DNA of 48,828 nucleotides from the NCBI GenBank assembly GCA_947629945.1, contig CANRFR010000005.1:1-48828 (forward strand). Reading direction: 5' to 3'. Position numbers and translations under genes: made by a program. Source of the stretch: an uncultured Clostridia bacterium. Lineage in GTDB: Bacteria; Bacillota; Clostridia; Oscillospirales; Ruminococcaceae. Shown one piece after another: positions 31,364 through 40,035 of the stretch (positions are counted from its first letter, which is position 1; each line of letters begins with the position of its first letter). Under the pieces are notes generated by a model. That model saw nothing but the letters and a program-made list of their open reading frames with translations, was not told the DNA's origin and did not search any database.

Positions 31364-32206
31364 ATGGAAAACTGTATCGAAGTTAAGGGCGTTTGCAAAA
31401 ATTATCCGCAGTTCAGCCTAAAGGACGTGTCGTTCACCGTGCCGTGCGGCTCTGTTGTGGGTTTTATCGGAGAAAACGGCGCGGGAAAGTCAACGTCCAT
31501 AAAGGCGATTTTGGGGCTTATAAAACCCGACGGCGGCGAAATCACCGTACTCGGTGAGAACTCGCTTAAACTAACCGCCGAAGCTAAGGAGAAAATCGGC
31601 GTGGTGTTCGACGGGCTGACGTTTCCCGAAAACCTCACCGTAAAGCAGCTTGACAAGGTTATGAGCGGTATTTACAAGACGTGGAGCAGCGAAAAGTTTT
31701 TCGGATTTATGAGCAAATTTGAATTGCCGTTAAATAAAAAATTCAAGACGTTCTCGAGAGGTATGGTAATGCGGCTTTCTATTGCCGCGGCTCTGTCGCA
31801 CGCCACCGAGCTGTTGGTTCTCGACGAGCCGACAAGCGGTCTGGATCCCGTAATGCGCGCGGAGATTCTCGATATTTTTCTTGATTTTATGCAGGACGAA
31901 ACGCACTCGATACTTATATCAACGCACATTACAAGCGACCTCGAGCATATTGCGGACTACATCTGCTTTATCCACAAGGGCGAGATAATTTTCACCGAGG
32001 AACGCAATGAAATGCTCGAGAAGCACCGTATTCTCAAGTGCACCGAGGAACAGCTCGCCAAAATCGACAAGTCGGACATAATCGGATTGCGAAAAGGACG
32101 TTTCCAAAACGAAGTGCTTACGACCAAAGCCGAAAAGTACCCCGATATCCCCGCGGACGCGCCGACTATCGAGGAAATAATGGTGTTCTACGTTAAGGAG
32201 GGATAA
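31364..32206 (+). CDS. ABC transporter ATP-binding protein (YtrB-like)
   Basis: ATPase of 280 residues with Walker A GENGAGKST (residues about 35-43), a signature replaced by FSRGMVMRLSIAAAL, Walker B LLVLDEPTSGLDP and H-loop STHITSDLE. A C-terminal extension of about 60 residues follows. GAAAGGA lies 7 bases before ATG 31364. It forms the operon GntR-ATPase-permease-permease, similar to ytr/bcr exporters. The substrate is unknown. Confidence 0.9.
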   Translation: MENCIEVKGVCKNYPQFSLKDVSFTVPCGSVVGFIGENGAGKSTSIKAILGLIKPDGGEITVLGENSLKLTAEAKEKIGVVFDGLTFPENLTVKQLDKVMSGIYKTWSSEKFFGFMSKFELPLNKKFKTFSRGMVMRLSIAAALSHATELLVLDEPTSGLDPVMRAEILDIFLDFMQDETHSILISTHITSDLEHIADYICFIHKGEIIFTEERNEMLEKHRILKCTEEQLAKIDKSDIIGLRKGRFQNEVLTTKAEKYPDIPADAPTIEEIMVFYVKEG

Positions 32207-32208
32207 CA

Positions 32209-32912
32209 ATGCGCGGACTTTTATACTGCGGTTTTACTCTTAACAAAAAGTGGTTTCTTTTTTCGGGAATTGTCGCGGCAGTCGGCGCGGCGGTCGGAGC
32301 GGTGCTTTTGAACGTTCCGGACGGCGAGGAAAACGCGCAGCTTATCGACACGACCATTCTTTTGTTTGAACTCATAGCGATGCTCCTTTGCCCCGAATGG
32401 ACGGGTCGCAACCTTGACGCGAACCTCAAAAACAGATTTGCAAATTACATTTTGGCAAGCCCCGTTTCGCGCAATTCGTTTGTTTTGACGGAACTTATCC
32501 AAAATTTTATCTGCACGGCGACCGGGTTTGTGATGTGTCTAGCAATGCGCGGAATTATATGCATTTTCGAAAATTCTTTTTGGGATACGAACCATTTGAA
32601 ATTGCTCGGCGGTATGGCGTTATTTGTGATAGTGTTCAACTTTGCTTTAACTCCGCTAACCATAAAACTTAAAAGCTCCGAAAAAGCGGGGGCGCTCGTT
32701 GGAGTGATCGCGGGCTCGGCATTGTATGCCCGGTGATTTTTGGGTACAAAATATCTCACACCGACGATAACGCTTTCAATTTGTTGGACACAATTACGTT
32801 CGTTACCGACAAAGCGTGGTTCGCGCCCGCTTATATCGGAGTGTGCGTTGCTCTGCTGGCGGTATTCTACGCTATAACATATCATACGCTTAAGAGAGGG
32901 GACGTTTGCTGA
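32209..32912 (+). pseudogene. ABC-2 type permease with one-base frameshift
   Basis: From ATG 32209 the frame encodes about 170 residues with four or more membrane segments and stops at 32736 after SALYAR. In the -1 frame, VIFGYKISHTDDNAFNLL continues directly, ends with one more membrane segment and KRGDVC, and stops at 32912, giving a total near 234 residues. One base lost in the CCCGG stretch (about 32728-32732) explains this. The stop then overlaps the next start codon by one base, as expected for the intact operon. It is either a mutation or an assembly error. Confidence 0.82.
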
Positions 32913-33601
32913 TGAAAGGTTTGGTTCTGAAAGATGTTTACAATGTGCGGTTTCAGATGTTTTCGGGAATGGCGATATTGATGTTTCCGTATATTCTGAT
33001 GTTGATATGTGGAATGTTCGACAGCTCCGAGGATAATATCCTGAACGATGAGATTTTTGGCATAAACGGTGGCGTGGTCATGCTTATATTGCTAAGTTAT
33101 GTTTCAATAACTATGAACTCCTCGTTTATGCTGAACACCATTGTTGACGACAAGCGGAGCGGCTGGGCGAAAATGCAGCGCACCATGCCCATTTCAAGCG
33201 CTAAAATAATCGGCGCGAAAATGATAGCCAACGGCGTTATAGTAGGCGGCTTGACGCTTATCGTTATCGTGGTAAATATGATAGGATTTTTCACGCTTGA
33301 TCTGCCGCTTGAGTTGCTTATCACCGCGCCGCTCGTGTTCGGGTGTCTGCAAATGATAACGCTCTCGGCGGCGACGGTAATGGGATACCGATTCGGGAGC
33401 GCGGGAACTATCGTTGGGTATCTCGTTATGGTGCTTTGCATTGCGGCGGGAGCTATCGCGCTGATTTACAATTTGTTAGTCGAAAACATTGACGAGATTG
33501 CGTTCCGTGTTATCTGCTATGTGGGAATATCGGCGTTTACCGCCGCTGTGATTATGGCAAGCTGCGCGATAGGAAAAAAGGCGGTCGAACGGGATGTATA
33601 A
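32912..33601 (+). CDS. ABC-2 type permease, second subunit
   Basis: Membrane protein of 229 residues with six hydrophobic segments, beginning MKGLVLKDVYNVRFQMF, of the ABC2_membrane_5 type that occurs with YtrB-like ATPases. DDKRSGWAKMQRTMPISS is the conserved cytosolic loop of that family. The frame opens at 32906, but ATG 32912 overlaps the upstream stop by one base. It is the last gene of the operon. Confidence 0.86.
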   Translation: MKGLVLKDVYNVRFQMFSGMAILMFPYILMLICGMFDSSEDNILNDEIFGINGGVVMLILLSYVSITMNSSFMLNTIVDDKRSGWAKMQRTMPISSAKIIGAKMIANGVIVGGLTLIVIVVNMIGFFTLDLPLELLITAPLVFGCLQMITLSAATVMGYRFGSAGTIVGYLVMVLCIAAGAIALIYNLLVENIDEIAFRVICYVGISAFTAAVIMASCAIGKKAVERDV

Positions 33602-33608
33602 AAGCTTG

Positions 33609-33644
33609 GCGCAAAGCGTGTGTGACACGGTTTGCGCTTTTTTT
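33609..33644 (+). terminator. Terminator of the GntR-ABC operon
   Basis: GCGCAAA (33609-33615) pairs with TTTGCGC (33631-33637), with inner CGTGT/CACG pairing, followed by seven T. Confidence 0.86.
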
Positions 33645-33678
33645 GTTAGGTATAATGACGTACACGCGAAATTTCCTC

Positions 33679-33707
33679 TTGATTTTATTCGCCGAATGTT
33701 GTATAAT
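33679..33707 (+). promoter_or_regulatory. Promoter of ppa-maf-rhomboid operon
   Basis: TTGATT (33679-33684), 17-base spacer, TATAAT (33702-33707), 40 bases upstream of ppa. Confidence 0.82.
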
Positions 33708-33746
33708 AGTAGTAAAGACGAAATTTTTGGGAAAGGACATTGAAAT

Positions 33747-34322
33747 ATGAATATTTGGCATGACGTAAACCCGGCAAGAATAACCCCCGAGGACTTTATA
33801 GCTATCGTAGAGATAGAAAAGGGGAGCAAGAAAAAGTACGAGCTTGACAAGCAGACCGGCTTTATAATCCTTGACAGGATTCTTTACACCTCAACGCACT
33901 ACCCCGCGAACTACGGCTTTATTCCGCGTACTCTCGCGGACGACGGCGACCCGCTGGACGTGCTCATTCTCTGTAACGAGCCTATCGACCCGCTTGTTGA
34001 GGTGCGGTGTTATCCAATTGGCGTTATAACAATGCTGGACGGCGGCAAAAACGACGAGAAGATAATCGCTATCCCGTTTGAGGACCCGACTTATAACGCG
34101 TATCGCGGCATTGAGGCTCTGCCGTCGCATTTGTTCGAGGAAATGCGGCACTTCTTCTCGGTATACAAACAGCTTGAGGGCAAGACTACCGCAGTGAACG
34201 AGGTTCAGGGTCGTGACCAGGCAGTGAATGTTATCAAGCAGTGCATAGAAAATTACAATGAGATCTACGCGCCCGATCATCCTTTCACTCCCGATCATAA
34301 GCCGAGCGGAGATAAGAAATGA
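33747..34322 (+). CDS. ppa: Inorganic pyrophosphatase, family I
   Basis: Soluble Mg-dependent enzyme that hydrolyses pyrophosphate. The 191-residue protein has the core PANYGFIPRTLADDGDPLDV (residues about 52-71), including the DxDxxD-like metal motif, and YPIGVITMLDGGKNDEKIIA. Length is close to the bacterial norm (about 175). GAAAGGACATT precedes ATG 33747. It is the first gene of an operon with maf. Confidence 0.95.
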   Translation: MNIWHDVNPARITPEDFIAIVEIEKGSKKKYELDKQTGFIILDRILYTSTHYPANYGFIPRTLADDGDPLDVLILCNEPIDPLVEVRCYPIGVITMLDGGKNDEKIIAIPFEDPTYNAYRGIEALPSHLFEEMRHFFSVYKQLEGKTTAVNEVQGRDQAVNVIKQCIENYNEIYAPDHPFTPDHKPSGDKK

Positions 34323-34870
34323 TATTGGCAAGTCAAAGTCCGCGCAGACGGGAGCTTCTAAGCTACATAACCGAGGATTTTACGGTGATGCCCGCCAAGG
34401 GAGAAGAAAAAATATCCGAGGGAGCGTCTCCCGAAGAAACTGTGAAAGCGCTTTCTCGTCAAAAGGCGGAGGAGATTCACTCGGAGCACAAGGGCGAGAT
34501 AATCGTCGCGGCGGACACCGTTGTGGCGATAGACGGTGAAATTCTCGGCAAGCCGCGCGATAAGGAACACGCCGCCGAAATGCTGCGGAAACTTTCGGGG
34601 CGCGTTCACAGTGTGTTTACGGGAGTGTGCGTTATCTTTGAGGACGGAAGCGCGGCGAACTTCGCCGAAGAGACCAAGGTCGAGTTTTATCCGCTGTCCG
34701 ACAAGGAGATAGCCGACTATATAGCCACGGGCGACCCGATGGACAAGGCGGGAGCCTACGGTATACAGGAAAGGGGCGCGGCGAACGTCAAGGGCATAGT
34801 CGGGGATTTTTATAACGTGATGGGTCTGCCGGTAGGCAGATTGGCGCGGCTGCTGCGCGGACATATTTAA
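34319..34870 (+). CDS. maf: Maf-like nucleoside triphosphate pyrophosphatase
   Basis: House-cleaning enzyme of 183 residues that hydrolyses dTTP, UTP or modified nucleotides. It begins with the Maf motif MILASQSPRRRELL, then VAADTVVAIDGEILGKPRD, and the C-terminal DKAGAYGIQERGA. The start ATG overlaps the ppa stop (ATGA, 34319-34322), so translation is coupled; removal of pyrophosphate by Ppa would pull the Maf reaction. Confidence 0.93.
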   Translation: MILASQSPRRRELLSYITEDFTVMPAKGEEKISEGASPEETVKALSRQKAEEIHSEHKGEIIVAADTVVAIDGEILGKPRDKEHAAEMLRKLSGRVHSVFTGVCVIFEDGSAANFAEETKVEFYPLSDKEIADYIATGDPMDKAGAYGIQERGAANVKGIVGDFYNVMGLPVGRLARLLRGHI

Positions 34871-34882
34871 TAGGAGGAGATC

Positions 34883-35485
34883 ATGGCAAAGACTTCATAC
34901 AGTTATTCTACAAAACAGCATAAATACAAATTGACCTACAATTCACCGGTGATTTTAACGTTCGCAGCGATGTGTCTCGTGGTGCTGATACTGGATTGGC
35001 TGACAAGAGGCTTCACGAACCGTCTGCTGTTTATTTGTTACGGGCACGGCAATCCGCTGAATCCGCTCACCTATCTTCGCGCGTTCACATATGTTTTCGG
35101 GCACTCGGGTTTTTCGCACTTCGCGGGAAATATGACGATGCTTTTGCTCGTAGGTCCCATTGTCGAGGAGCGCTACGGAAGCTGGAATCTTGCCATTATG
35201 ATGTTCATTACGGCGGTTGCGGGCGGTATTTTAAACACGGTATTCTTCTCAACCGGTATTCTGGGCGCGTCTGGTATAGTATTCTTGCTTATCATTTTGA
35301 GCGCGTTCGGTAATATGAAGAAGGGTGAAATTCCGTTGACGCTGATACTTATTGCGGTCGTCTATCTCGGACAAGAGATTTACTTGGGCATTACCGCCAA
35401 TGACGATATTTCCCATTTCGGACATATCTGCGGCGGCGTTTCGGGACTCGGGTTCGGTATCTGGTTCCAGAAGAAAACAACTTAA
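34883..35485 (+). CDS. Rhomboid-family intramembrane serine protease
   Basis: Polytopic membrane protease of 200 residues with six hydrophobic segments. The first cytosolic part is Lys/Tyr/Ser-rich. HFAGNMTMLLLVGPIVEERYG (here noted in pieces HFAGNM and EERYG) is the rhomboid L1/TM2 motif, LGASGIVF carries the catalytic Ser, and HFGHICGG the catalytic His. AGGAGGAGATC precedes ATG 34883. Substrate unknown. Confidence 0.92.
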   Translation: MAKTSYSYSTKQHKYKLTYNSPVILTFAAMCLVVLILDWLTRGFTNRLLFICYGHGNPLNPLTYLRAFTYVFGHSGFSHFAGNMTMLLLVGPIVEERYGSWNLAIMMFITAVAGGILNTVFFSTGILGASGIVFLLIILSAFGNMKKGEIPLTLILIAVVYLGQEIYLGITANDDISHFGHICGGVSGLGFGIWFQKKTT

Positions 35486-35544
35486 GAATTTTTTCTCACA
35501 GTACAGTTGTGCGGATTTTCGAGCACAAGCTTACACAGCAATAA

Positions 35545-35570
35545 AAGGCGGAACAATCTCGTTCCGCCTT
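35545..35570. terminator. Bidirectional terminator
   Basis: AAGGCGGAAC (35545-35554) and GTTCCGCCTT (35561-35570) pair perfectly; A and T runs flank both sides. It lies between convergent genes. Confidence 0.88.
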
Positions 35571-35600
35571 AATTATTTAATTACAGAAAATCTCGGCGCA

Positions 35601-37574
35601 TTAACCGAAACGGGACAAATGCTCTTTCAGCAATGCCGCTTGACTGTCAAGTTCCTCGCTTGCGGCGGCGGAATTTTGCGCTGTGGAGTCCGTTTTTTCA
35701 ATGACCGCCTCAACCTCGCTGAGCTTAACGGATATATCCGCAAGCATAGATTTCTGCTCCTCGGAAACATCGGCTATCTGTGAAACCGAACCGGAAATCG
35801 ATTTCGTTTCCACAACGATTCCTCCGAGCATTTCAGCCGTTGAGTTCACCGCGTCGGTGCCGTTTTCAATCGCCTTTACGGTATGTTCGATAAGCTCCGC
35901 CGTTATCTTAGAAGCTTCTGAGGATTTCGCCGCTAGGTTGCGAACTTCCTCCGCTACAACTGCGAAACCCTTGCCCGCCGCTCCGGCGCGGGCGGCTTCA
36001 ATGGACGCGTTGAGCGCGAGTATATTCGTCTGGAATGCTATGTCCTCGATCGTGGAATTTATCTTGACTATCTCGTCCGCAGAGCGCGAAATGCTGTCCA
36101 TTATATTGACAAGGTCCTGCATTTTTTCGTTGCCCGCGCTTACCGTGCCGGCGGCTTTGAGCGCCTTTTCCTTGACCGAGAACGCGTTTTCCGCGGATTG
36201 TGATACCCTGTTGTTTATGTCGCTGAGATTATCGGAGACCTCAACGATAAGTCTTGTTTCGTCATTGACGGCATGGGCAAGCTGCGACGCTCCTACGGAT
36301 ACGCTGCTCGAACCGTCCGATATCTGTTCCGATACCGTGTTAAGCTCTGTAAAAGTGGAGTTCATGGCTTCGCAGATATGTCTTATGGATTGTTCCATAG
36401 CTGTAAATTCGCCGACAAATTCAACAGAACTGTTATATGCGAACCTGCCGTCCGCCATATCCGAAAGTATCTTCTCTATGCCGTCTATGTAGGATTTCAG
36501 CGACTGATTTGTCCTCATAAGCGCGCTGCAGATAGTGCCGATCTCATCGTTTTCGGCTTTGGGGTAGTTGTGCTCCAGAACGCCGTTGGACATATTTGTT
36601 ACAATATTTTCTATCGCCGACAGCGGCTTCAGACGCTTCGTGAACTTCAGCCAGAAGAACAGACCTCCGCCGAATATCGCCACAAGTGAAACGATCACCG
36701 CAAAAATAATAATATTGTTCAGCTTCGACATCGCCTCGTTGTAATCCGCCGCGTAAAGCACTTTCCAACCTGTATCTCCAATCGGAACTACGGGGAAATA
36801 GCGCATTGTACCGTCATAGCCTTTTCCCGAAACAACATTTGTACTTCCCGAAGCCGCAAGAACCTCGCTGTAAATAGGCGCGATGTCGACCAGCTTTGTA
36901 ACCTTTTCGGTTTTGCCGTCGTCAAGCAGTTTGTGTGAATAATCCTGATTTTCGGCGTGAGCCACTATGTTATCGCTGCCGTCAACCAATACCGCGTATC
37001 CGCCCTCGTCTGCTTTAAGACCTTGGCTTACCGAAACCAGCTCGTCTATCTCAATGTCCAAACCGCACACGCCCAGCACCTCGTTCCCGGACAGCAGCGG
37101 ACTTATAACGATTTTTCCTGTTATCGCGTCAATGTACGGGTCGGTAACTATTGTGGCGCGGGTGCTTTTGGCGCTTTGATACCAGCCGCGCTCCTGTGCA
37201 ACGTAATCCTCGGCTACGGGATAAACGCTGCATACCATTCCAACCGTATCGGTCTCCCACGCGAGATATCCGTTCATAATGCTCTCCGAAGTCGTGTGAA
37301 CAACGTCCAGCATATGTTTTTGCAGTTCGTCGCCGTGAAGCTGCTGTTCCGTTGCAGTCTTGGCAAAATCCTCCGCTATAGTGGTGTGCTTGGTGAACCA
37401 CGTGTCCATTTTCGCCGATTCTGCCGCGACTGTGTGATACAGATCCGATTTAATCGAACTTGTGTACCTTATATTAACGTTCACGGAAAATATAAGACAA
37501 ACCACTATCAGCGCTGCCGCCAACATTCCCGCCGAAGACAACAAAATGCTTGTGAGCAGACTTTTCTTTTTCAT
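35601..37574 (-). CDS. Methyl-accepting chemotaxis protein with dCache sensor
   Basis: Chemoreceptor of 657 residues. Order: membrane helix 1 (residues about 11-33), a periplasmic-side dCache domain (about 40-280; RGWYQSAKS and TDPYIDAITGKIVIS are typical), membrane helix 2 (about 287-308), HAMP (about 310-365), and the signalling domain whose tip reads [19 protein letters not shown]. Cache domains of this type commonly bind amino acids or organic acids. The ribosome site GGAGG lies inside the stop region of the diguanylate cyclase gene 3 bases upstream, so the two are coupled. Confidence 0.94.
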   Translation of the reverse strand: MKKKSLLTSILLSSAGMLAAALIVVCLIFSVNVNIRYTSSIKSDLYHTVAAESAKMDTWFTKHTTIAEDFAKTATEQQLHGDELQKHMLDVVHTTSESIMNGYLAWETDTVGMVCSVYPVAEDYVAQERGWYQSAKSTRATIVTDPYIDAITGKIVISPLLSGNEVLGVCGLDIEIDELVSVSQGLKADEGGYAVLVDGSDNIVAHAENQDYSHKLLDDGKTEKVTKLVDIAPIYSEVLAASGSTNVVSGKGYDGTMRYFPVVPIGDTGWKVLYAADYNEAMSKLNNIIIFAVIVSLVAIFGGGLFFWLKFTKRLKPLSAIENIVTNMSNGVLEHNYPKAENDEIGTICSALMRTNQSLKSYIDGIEKILSDMADGRFAYNSSVEFVGEFTAMEQSIRHICEAMNSTFTELNTVSEQISDGSSSVSVGASQLAHAVNDETRLIVEVSDNLSDINNRVSQSAENAFSVKEKALKAAGTVSAGNEKMQDLVNIMDSISRSADEIVKINSTIEDIAFQTNILALNASIEAARAGAAGKGFAVVAEEVRNLAAKSSEASKITAELIEHTVKAIENGTDAVNSTAEMLGGIVVETKSISGSVSQIADVSEEQKSMLADISVKLSEVEAVIEKTDSTAQNSAAASEELDSQAALLKEHLSRFG

Positions 37575-37577
37575 AAC

Positions 37578-38600
37578 TTATCCTCCGTTATATTGGTTTA
37601 TATCCTTGTGTGAATTATCTTTTTCCTTATACATCAGCGTTTCCGCTTCATCGATAAGCTTTTGCCAATCGTTTCGTAAATTGTTGTTCCAGACCGCTCC
37701 GATCGCCAGATTTACCGAATTTTCAACCGAGCTTTTCCGCAAAAGCTCCAAACGTTTTTGCAAAGTATCCTCGTCAATATCCAAGCAAACGGCAAGCAGC
37801 TCGTCGCCGCCGAGACGTATCAGGACGTATTCTCCAAACGCGCTTTTCAGGCTTTCGGAAGCGCGGCAGATCAGTTCGTCTCCGGCTTTATGCCCCAAAG
37901 TATCGTTGGTTCTCTTTAACCCGGTAATATCGCAGTATACTATCCCCAGACTCTGCCTGTTTTTAATATCGGAAACCAATTCGTCCAGCGCGTATCTGTT
38001 TCCCAGACCCGTCAGATGGTCGCGTTGACTGATTTCACAAAGCTTATTCATCATATCGCGCTGCTTTATCATTGAAACGATAAAATCTCCGACTGCCCGA
38101 AGCGTTTTCAAGGTTCTTTTCATGCTGCGTTTCGGAGGATTGTCTATACCGTAAAATCCAATGACATTTTCACCGTTGAAAAGCGGAACGACAATAATCG
38201 AATGAATATTCTGACTTTTCAGCTTTTGGTATTGCAGCGGATAGTTGGGAAGCATTTCCTCTATGTCGTCAAAAATGACATCTTTGTTCTCGCTGAAAAA
38301 ATTATACCAGTTTTCGCAGACATTTGGCGGCAGATTCTGAAGATTTTCTTTTTCGGAAGTTACTCCCGCGGCAGTCCATTCGTATGTATTATCATCTCCG
38401 CCGCGCGAATTTTTTTCAAAAACATAGGTCCTTTCTCCGTTCAGCTCTTTTCCGAGAAATTCAAGGATAATATCAATGGATTTCTCCGGATCAGGTTCGC
38501 ACGCGGCGCGTTTTATTCCGCTGTTTACGCGGGTTTCGATTTTCCTTTCCGCTGTAATGTTTTTAAACAGACCTTTCTCCCTCATAAAATTGTTCTCCAT
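37578..38600 (-). CDS. GAF-GGDEF diguanylate cyclase
   Basis: Predicted soluble enzyme of 340 residues that makes cyclic di-GMP. A GAF-like sensor domain (residues about 35-185, SIIVVPLFNGENVIGFYGI) is followed by a GGDEF domain (about 190-330) with RDHLTGLGNRYAL, the substrate block TNDTLGHKAGDEL and the active-site loop RLGGDELL, a GGDEL variant found in active enzymes. The I-site RxxD is not evident. Start ATG 38600 is used; ATG 38585 is an alternative. It is the first gene of a two-gene unit with the chemoreceptor. Confidence 0.9.
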   Translation of the reverse strand: MENNFMREKGLFKNITAERKIETRVNSGIKRAACEPDPEKSIDIILEFLGKELNGERTYVFEKNSRGGDDNTYEWTAAGVTSEKENLQNLPPNVCENWYNFFSENKDVIFDDIEEMLPNYPLQYQKLKSQNIHSIIVVPLFNGENVIGFYGIDNPPKRSMKRTLKTLRAVGDFIVSMIKQRDMMNKLCEISQRDHLTGLGNRYALDELVSDIKNRQSLGIVYCDITGLKRTNDTLGHKAGDELICRASESLKSAFGEYVLIRLGGDELLAVCLDIDEDTLQKRLELLRKSSVENSVNLAIGAVWNNNLRNDWQKLIDEAETLMYKEKDNSHKDINQYNGG

Positions 38601-38641
38601 TCAGAAGAGTTTTCAACCGCTACATAAAAAATCTCCAATAT

Positions 38642-38670
38642 ATTATAACAAAATCCGTTGCGATTTTCAA
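38642..38670 (-). promoter_or_regulatory. Promoter of the diguanylate cyclase-chemoreceptor unit
   Basis: On the minus strand TTGAAA (38665-38670) and TATAAT (38642-38647), 17-base spacer. Confidence 0.82.
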
Positions 38671-38675
38671 TATTT

Positions 38676-38730
38676 ATCACTTAATTGACAGAAAAATCAC
38701 TTAATTGACAGAAAAATCACTTAATTGACA
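38676..38730. repeat. 20-bp direct repeats, nearly three copies, upstream of a promoter
   Basis: The unit ATCACTTAATTGACAGAAAA repeats at 38676, 38696 and 38716 (the last copy is partial). The array ends 5 bases before the -35 box of the diguanylate cyclase promoter. A 20-base period places each copy on the same face of the helix, as for activator sites; a chance minisatellite is the alternative. Confidence 0.85.
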
Positions 38731-38756
38731 TTGCTGTAATCATAAAAAAATTCAGT

Positions 38757-39011
38757 TTGTATAAAAAGTCGGTTATAAAAAAGGAAAAATGGTCAACCTC
38801 ATTGAGTGGCATAGGGGGAAAATGGGGAGGGAGAGAGGAAAAGGGAGCGCGAGGGCGAGTGACCGCAAGCGGTCCCCCTAACCCATCCCGAAGGGTTGTC
38901 CCCTTGCAACAGGCGCATAACATTACAAATCAACATATAAAAAACGAAAAGTTTTCCTCTCGCAACAGGCGCGTAAAGTTTACAAAAACGTGAAAAGGAC
39001 TTTTTATACAA
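38757..39011. mobile_element. MITE-like element, 255 bp, 14-bp terminal inverted repeats
   Basis: TTGTATAAAAAGTC (38757-38770) is repeated inverted and without mismatch as GACTTTTTATACAA (38998-39011). Inside are a G-rich block, the hairpin GACCGC-AA-GCGGTC (38861-38874), and two direct repeats of GCAACAGGCGC (38915 region and 38961 region). Base composition differs sharply from flanks. No meaningful protein is encoded. It lies in the divergent promoter region between the diguanylate cyclase and response regulator genes. Confidence 0.65.
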
Positions 39012-39061
39012 GCTGCGTAAAAAAAATTATTTTTTCCTATATTTGTAACGCCTAACAGGTA

Positions 39062-39090
39062 TTGACTTATTAATTTTTTTGTGATACAAT
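39062..39090 (+). promoter_or_regulatory. Promoter of the LytTR response regulator
   Basis: TTGACT (39062-39067), 17-base spacer, TACAAT (39085-39090). The sequence TTTGTGATACAATA around the -10 box is identical at the promoter at 42306-42334. Confidence 0.75.
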
Positions 39091-39102
39091 ATAAAAAAGG
39101 GG

Positions 39103-39849
39103 ATGAACCGTTTGACTAAAATAAAGCTTGTATTATGCGATAATAACGGCGCCGATTTGAGGGAGTTGTGTGAATCGGCGGACGATTACATAAACCAACG
39201 CGGTTTTTACGGGGAAACTATATGCTTTTCACAATCGGAAGATGTTTTGAATTATTCTGAGAAAAGCGATGAAAACAGCGTTACAGTGTATCTTCTTGAT
39301 GTGATAATGCCGGAAATTGACGGCATTGCTCTTGGCAGAAAAATACGTGAGCGCGACAAAAACTCGGTGATCATCTATATCAGCACCTCGCGGGAGTACT
39401 CCCTGGACGCGTTTTCCGTGCGGGCGTTTTCATATCTGATAAAACCGTATTCGCGTGAAAAATTGTTCTCGGAGCTTGACGAGTGCCTGAACCGAGTCGA
39501 GGTTGAACCGCAAAAGCTCTCAATAAAAACCACCGAGAGCACGATGCTTCTTTCAATGTCGGATATTATTGCCGTAGAGTACCTTAATCACAGATTGATC
39601 TTTCACACTGTGAACGGAGAAAAAATTGAAAGTGCGTACCGCAGGCAGTCGTTTGACATTCAGGCGGAGTTGATTTTACAGACAGGGGTATTTTTGAAGA
39701 TTTCCGCAAGCTATCTGGTAAATTTGCGGAATATTCAGGGGATAAAGGGCGACGAGTTTGTTATGTGCGACGGTTCTCAATACAAGATCACTCGAAAATA
39801 TGCCGCCGCAAGACAGCGATATATAAATAATGAAGTGTCAAATGATTGA
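39103..39849 (+). CDS. LytTR-type response regulator
   Basis: Two-component regulator of 248 residues: receiver domain (residues about 5-125) with acidic pocket, phosphorylation Asp in YLLDVIMPEIDG (residue about 66) and the conserved Lys in LIKPYSREKL, followed by a LytTR DNA-binding domain (about 140-240; FLKISASYLVNLRNI). The first ATG (39103) directly touches its GGGG ribosome site; TTG 39112 is spaced better and gives the receiver-typical start TKIKLVLCDN, so it may be the true start. It is likely the partner of the histidine kinase encoded 187 bases downstream. Confidence 0.92.
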   Translation: MNRLTKIKLVLCDNNGADLRELCESADDYINQRGFYGETICFSQSEDVLNYSEKSDENSVTVYLLDVIMPEIDGIALGRKIRERDKNSVIIYISTSREYSLDAFSVRAFSYLIKPYSREKLFSELDECLNRVEVEPQKLSIKTTESTMLLSMSDIIAVEYLNHRLIFHTVNGEKIESAYRRQSFDIQAELILQTGVFLKISASYLVNLRNIQGIKGDEFVMCDGSQYKITRKYAAARQRYINNEVSND

Positions 39850-40010
39850 GAGCATGTATTCATAGGATATTGCACGCGTCTTTTCGGCAGATTTTACCGC
39901 TGACTGCGTTAAAATTTCTTGACTTGCGACAGCAAGCCCGCGAAATTTTGCCTTGTCAGCGACAAAATCTGCTCGAAAATCCACGCACAAATCCTATGAA
40001 CACAAGCTCT
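39849..40010. mobile_element. MITE-like palindromic element, about 162 bp
   Basis: The left arm GAGCATGTATTCATAGGAT (from 39850) matches, inverted, GAGCTTGTGTTCATAGGAT at the right end (to 40009), and the match continues to CAGATTTT on both arms with small gaps, about 46 bases in all. The centre holds AAAATTTC/GAAATTTT and TTGTC/GACAA palindromes. It starts exactly at the stop codon of the response regulator gene and fills the gap to the kinase gene, so it likely inserted into a former operon junction. Confidence 0.7.
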
Positions 40011-40035
40011 GATTTTTAATGTGTAAGGTGATGTA

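Noticed and set aside
38676-38730. CRISPR repeats or replication iterons
   Set aside because: Unit of 20 bases with no spacers, and no cas, rep or partition gene nearby; position next to a promoter fits regulation better.
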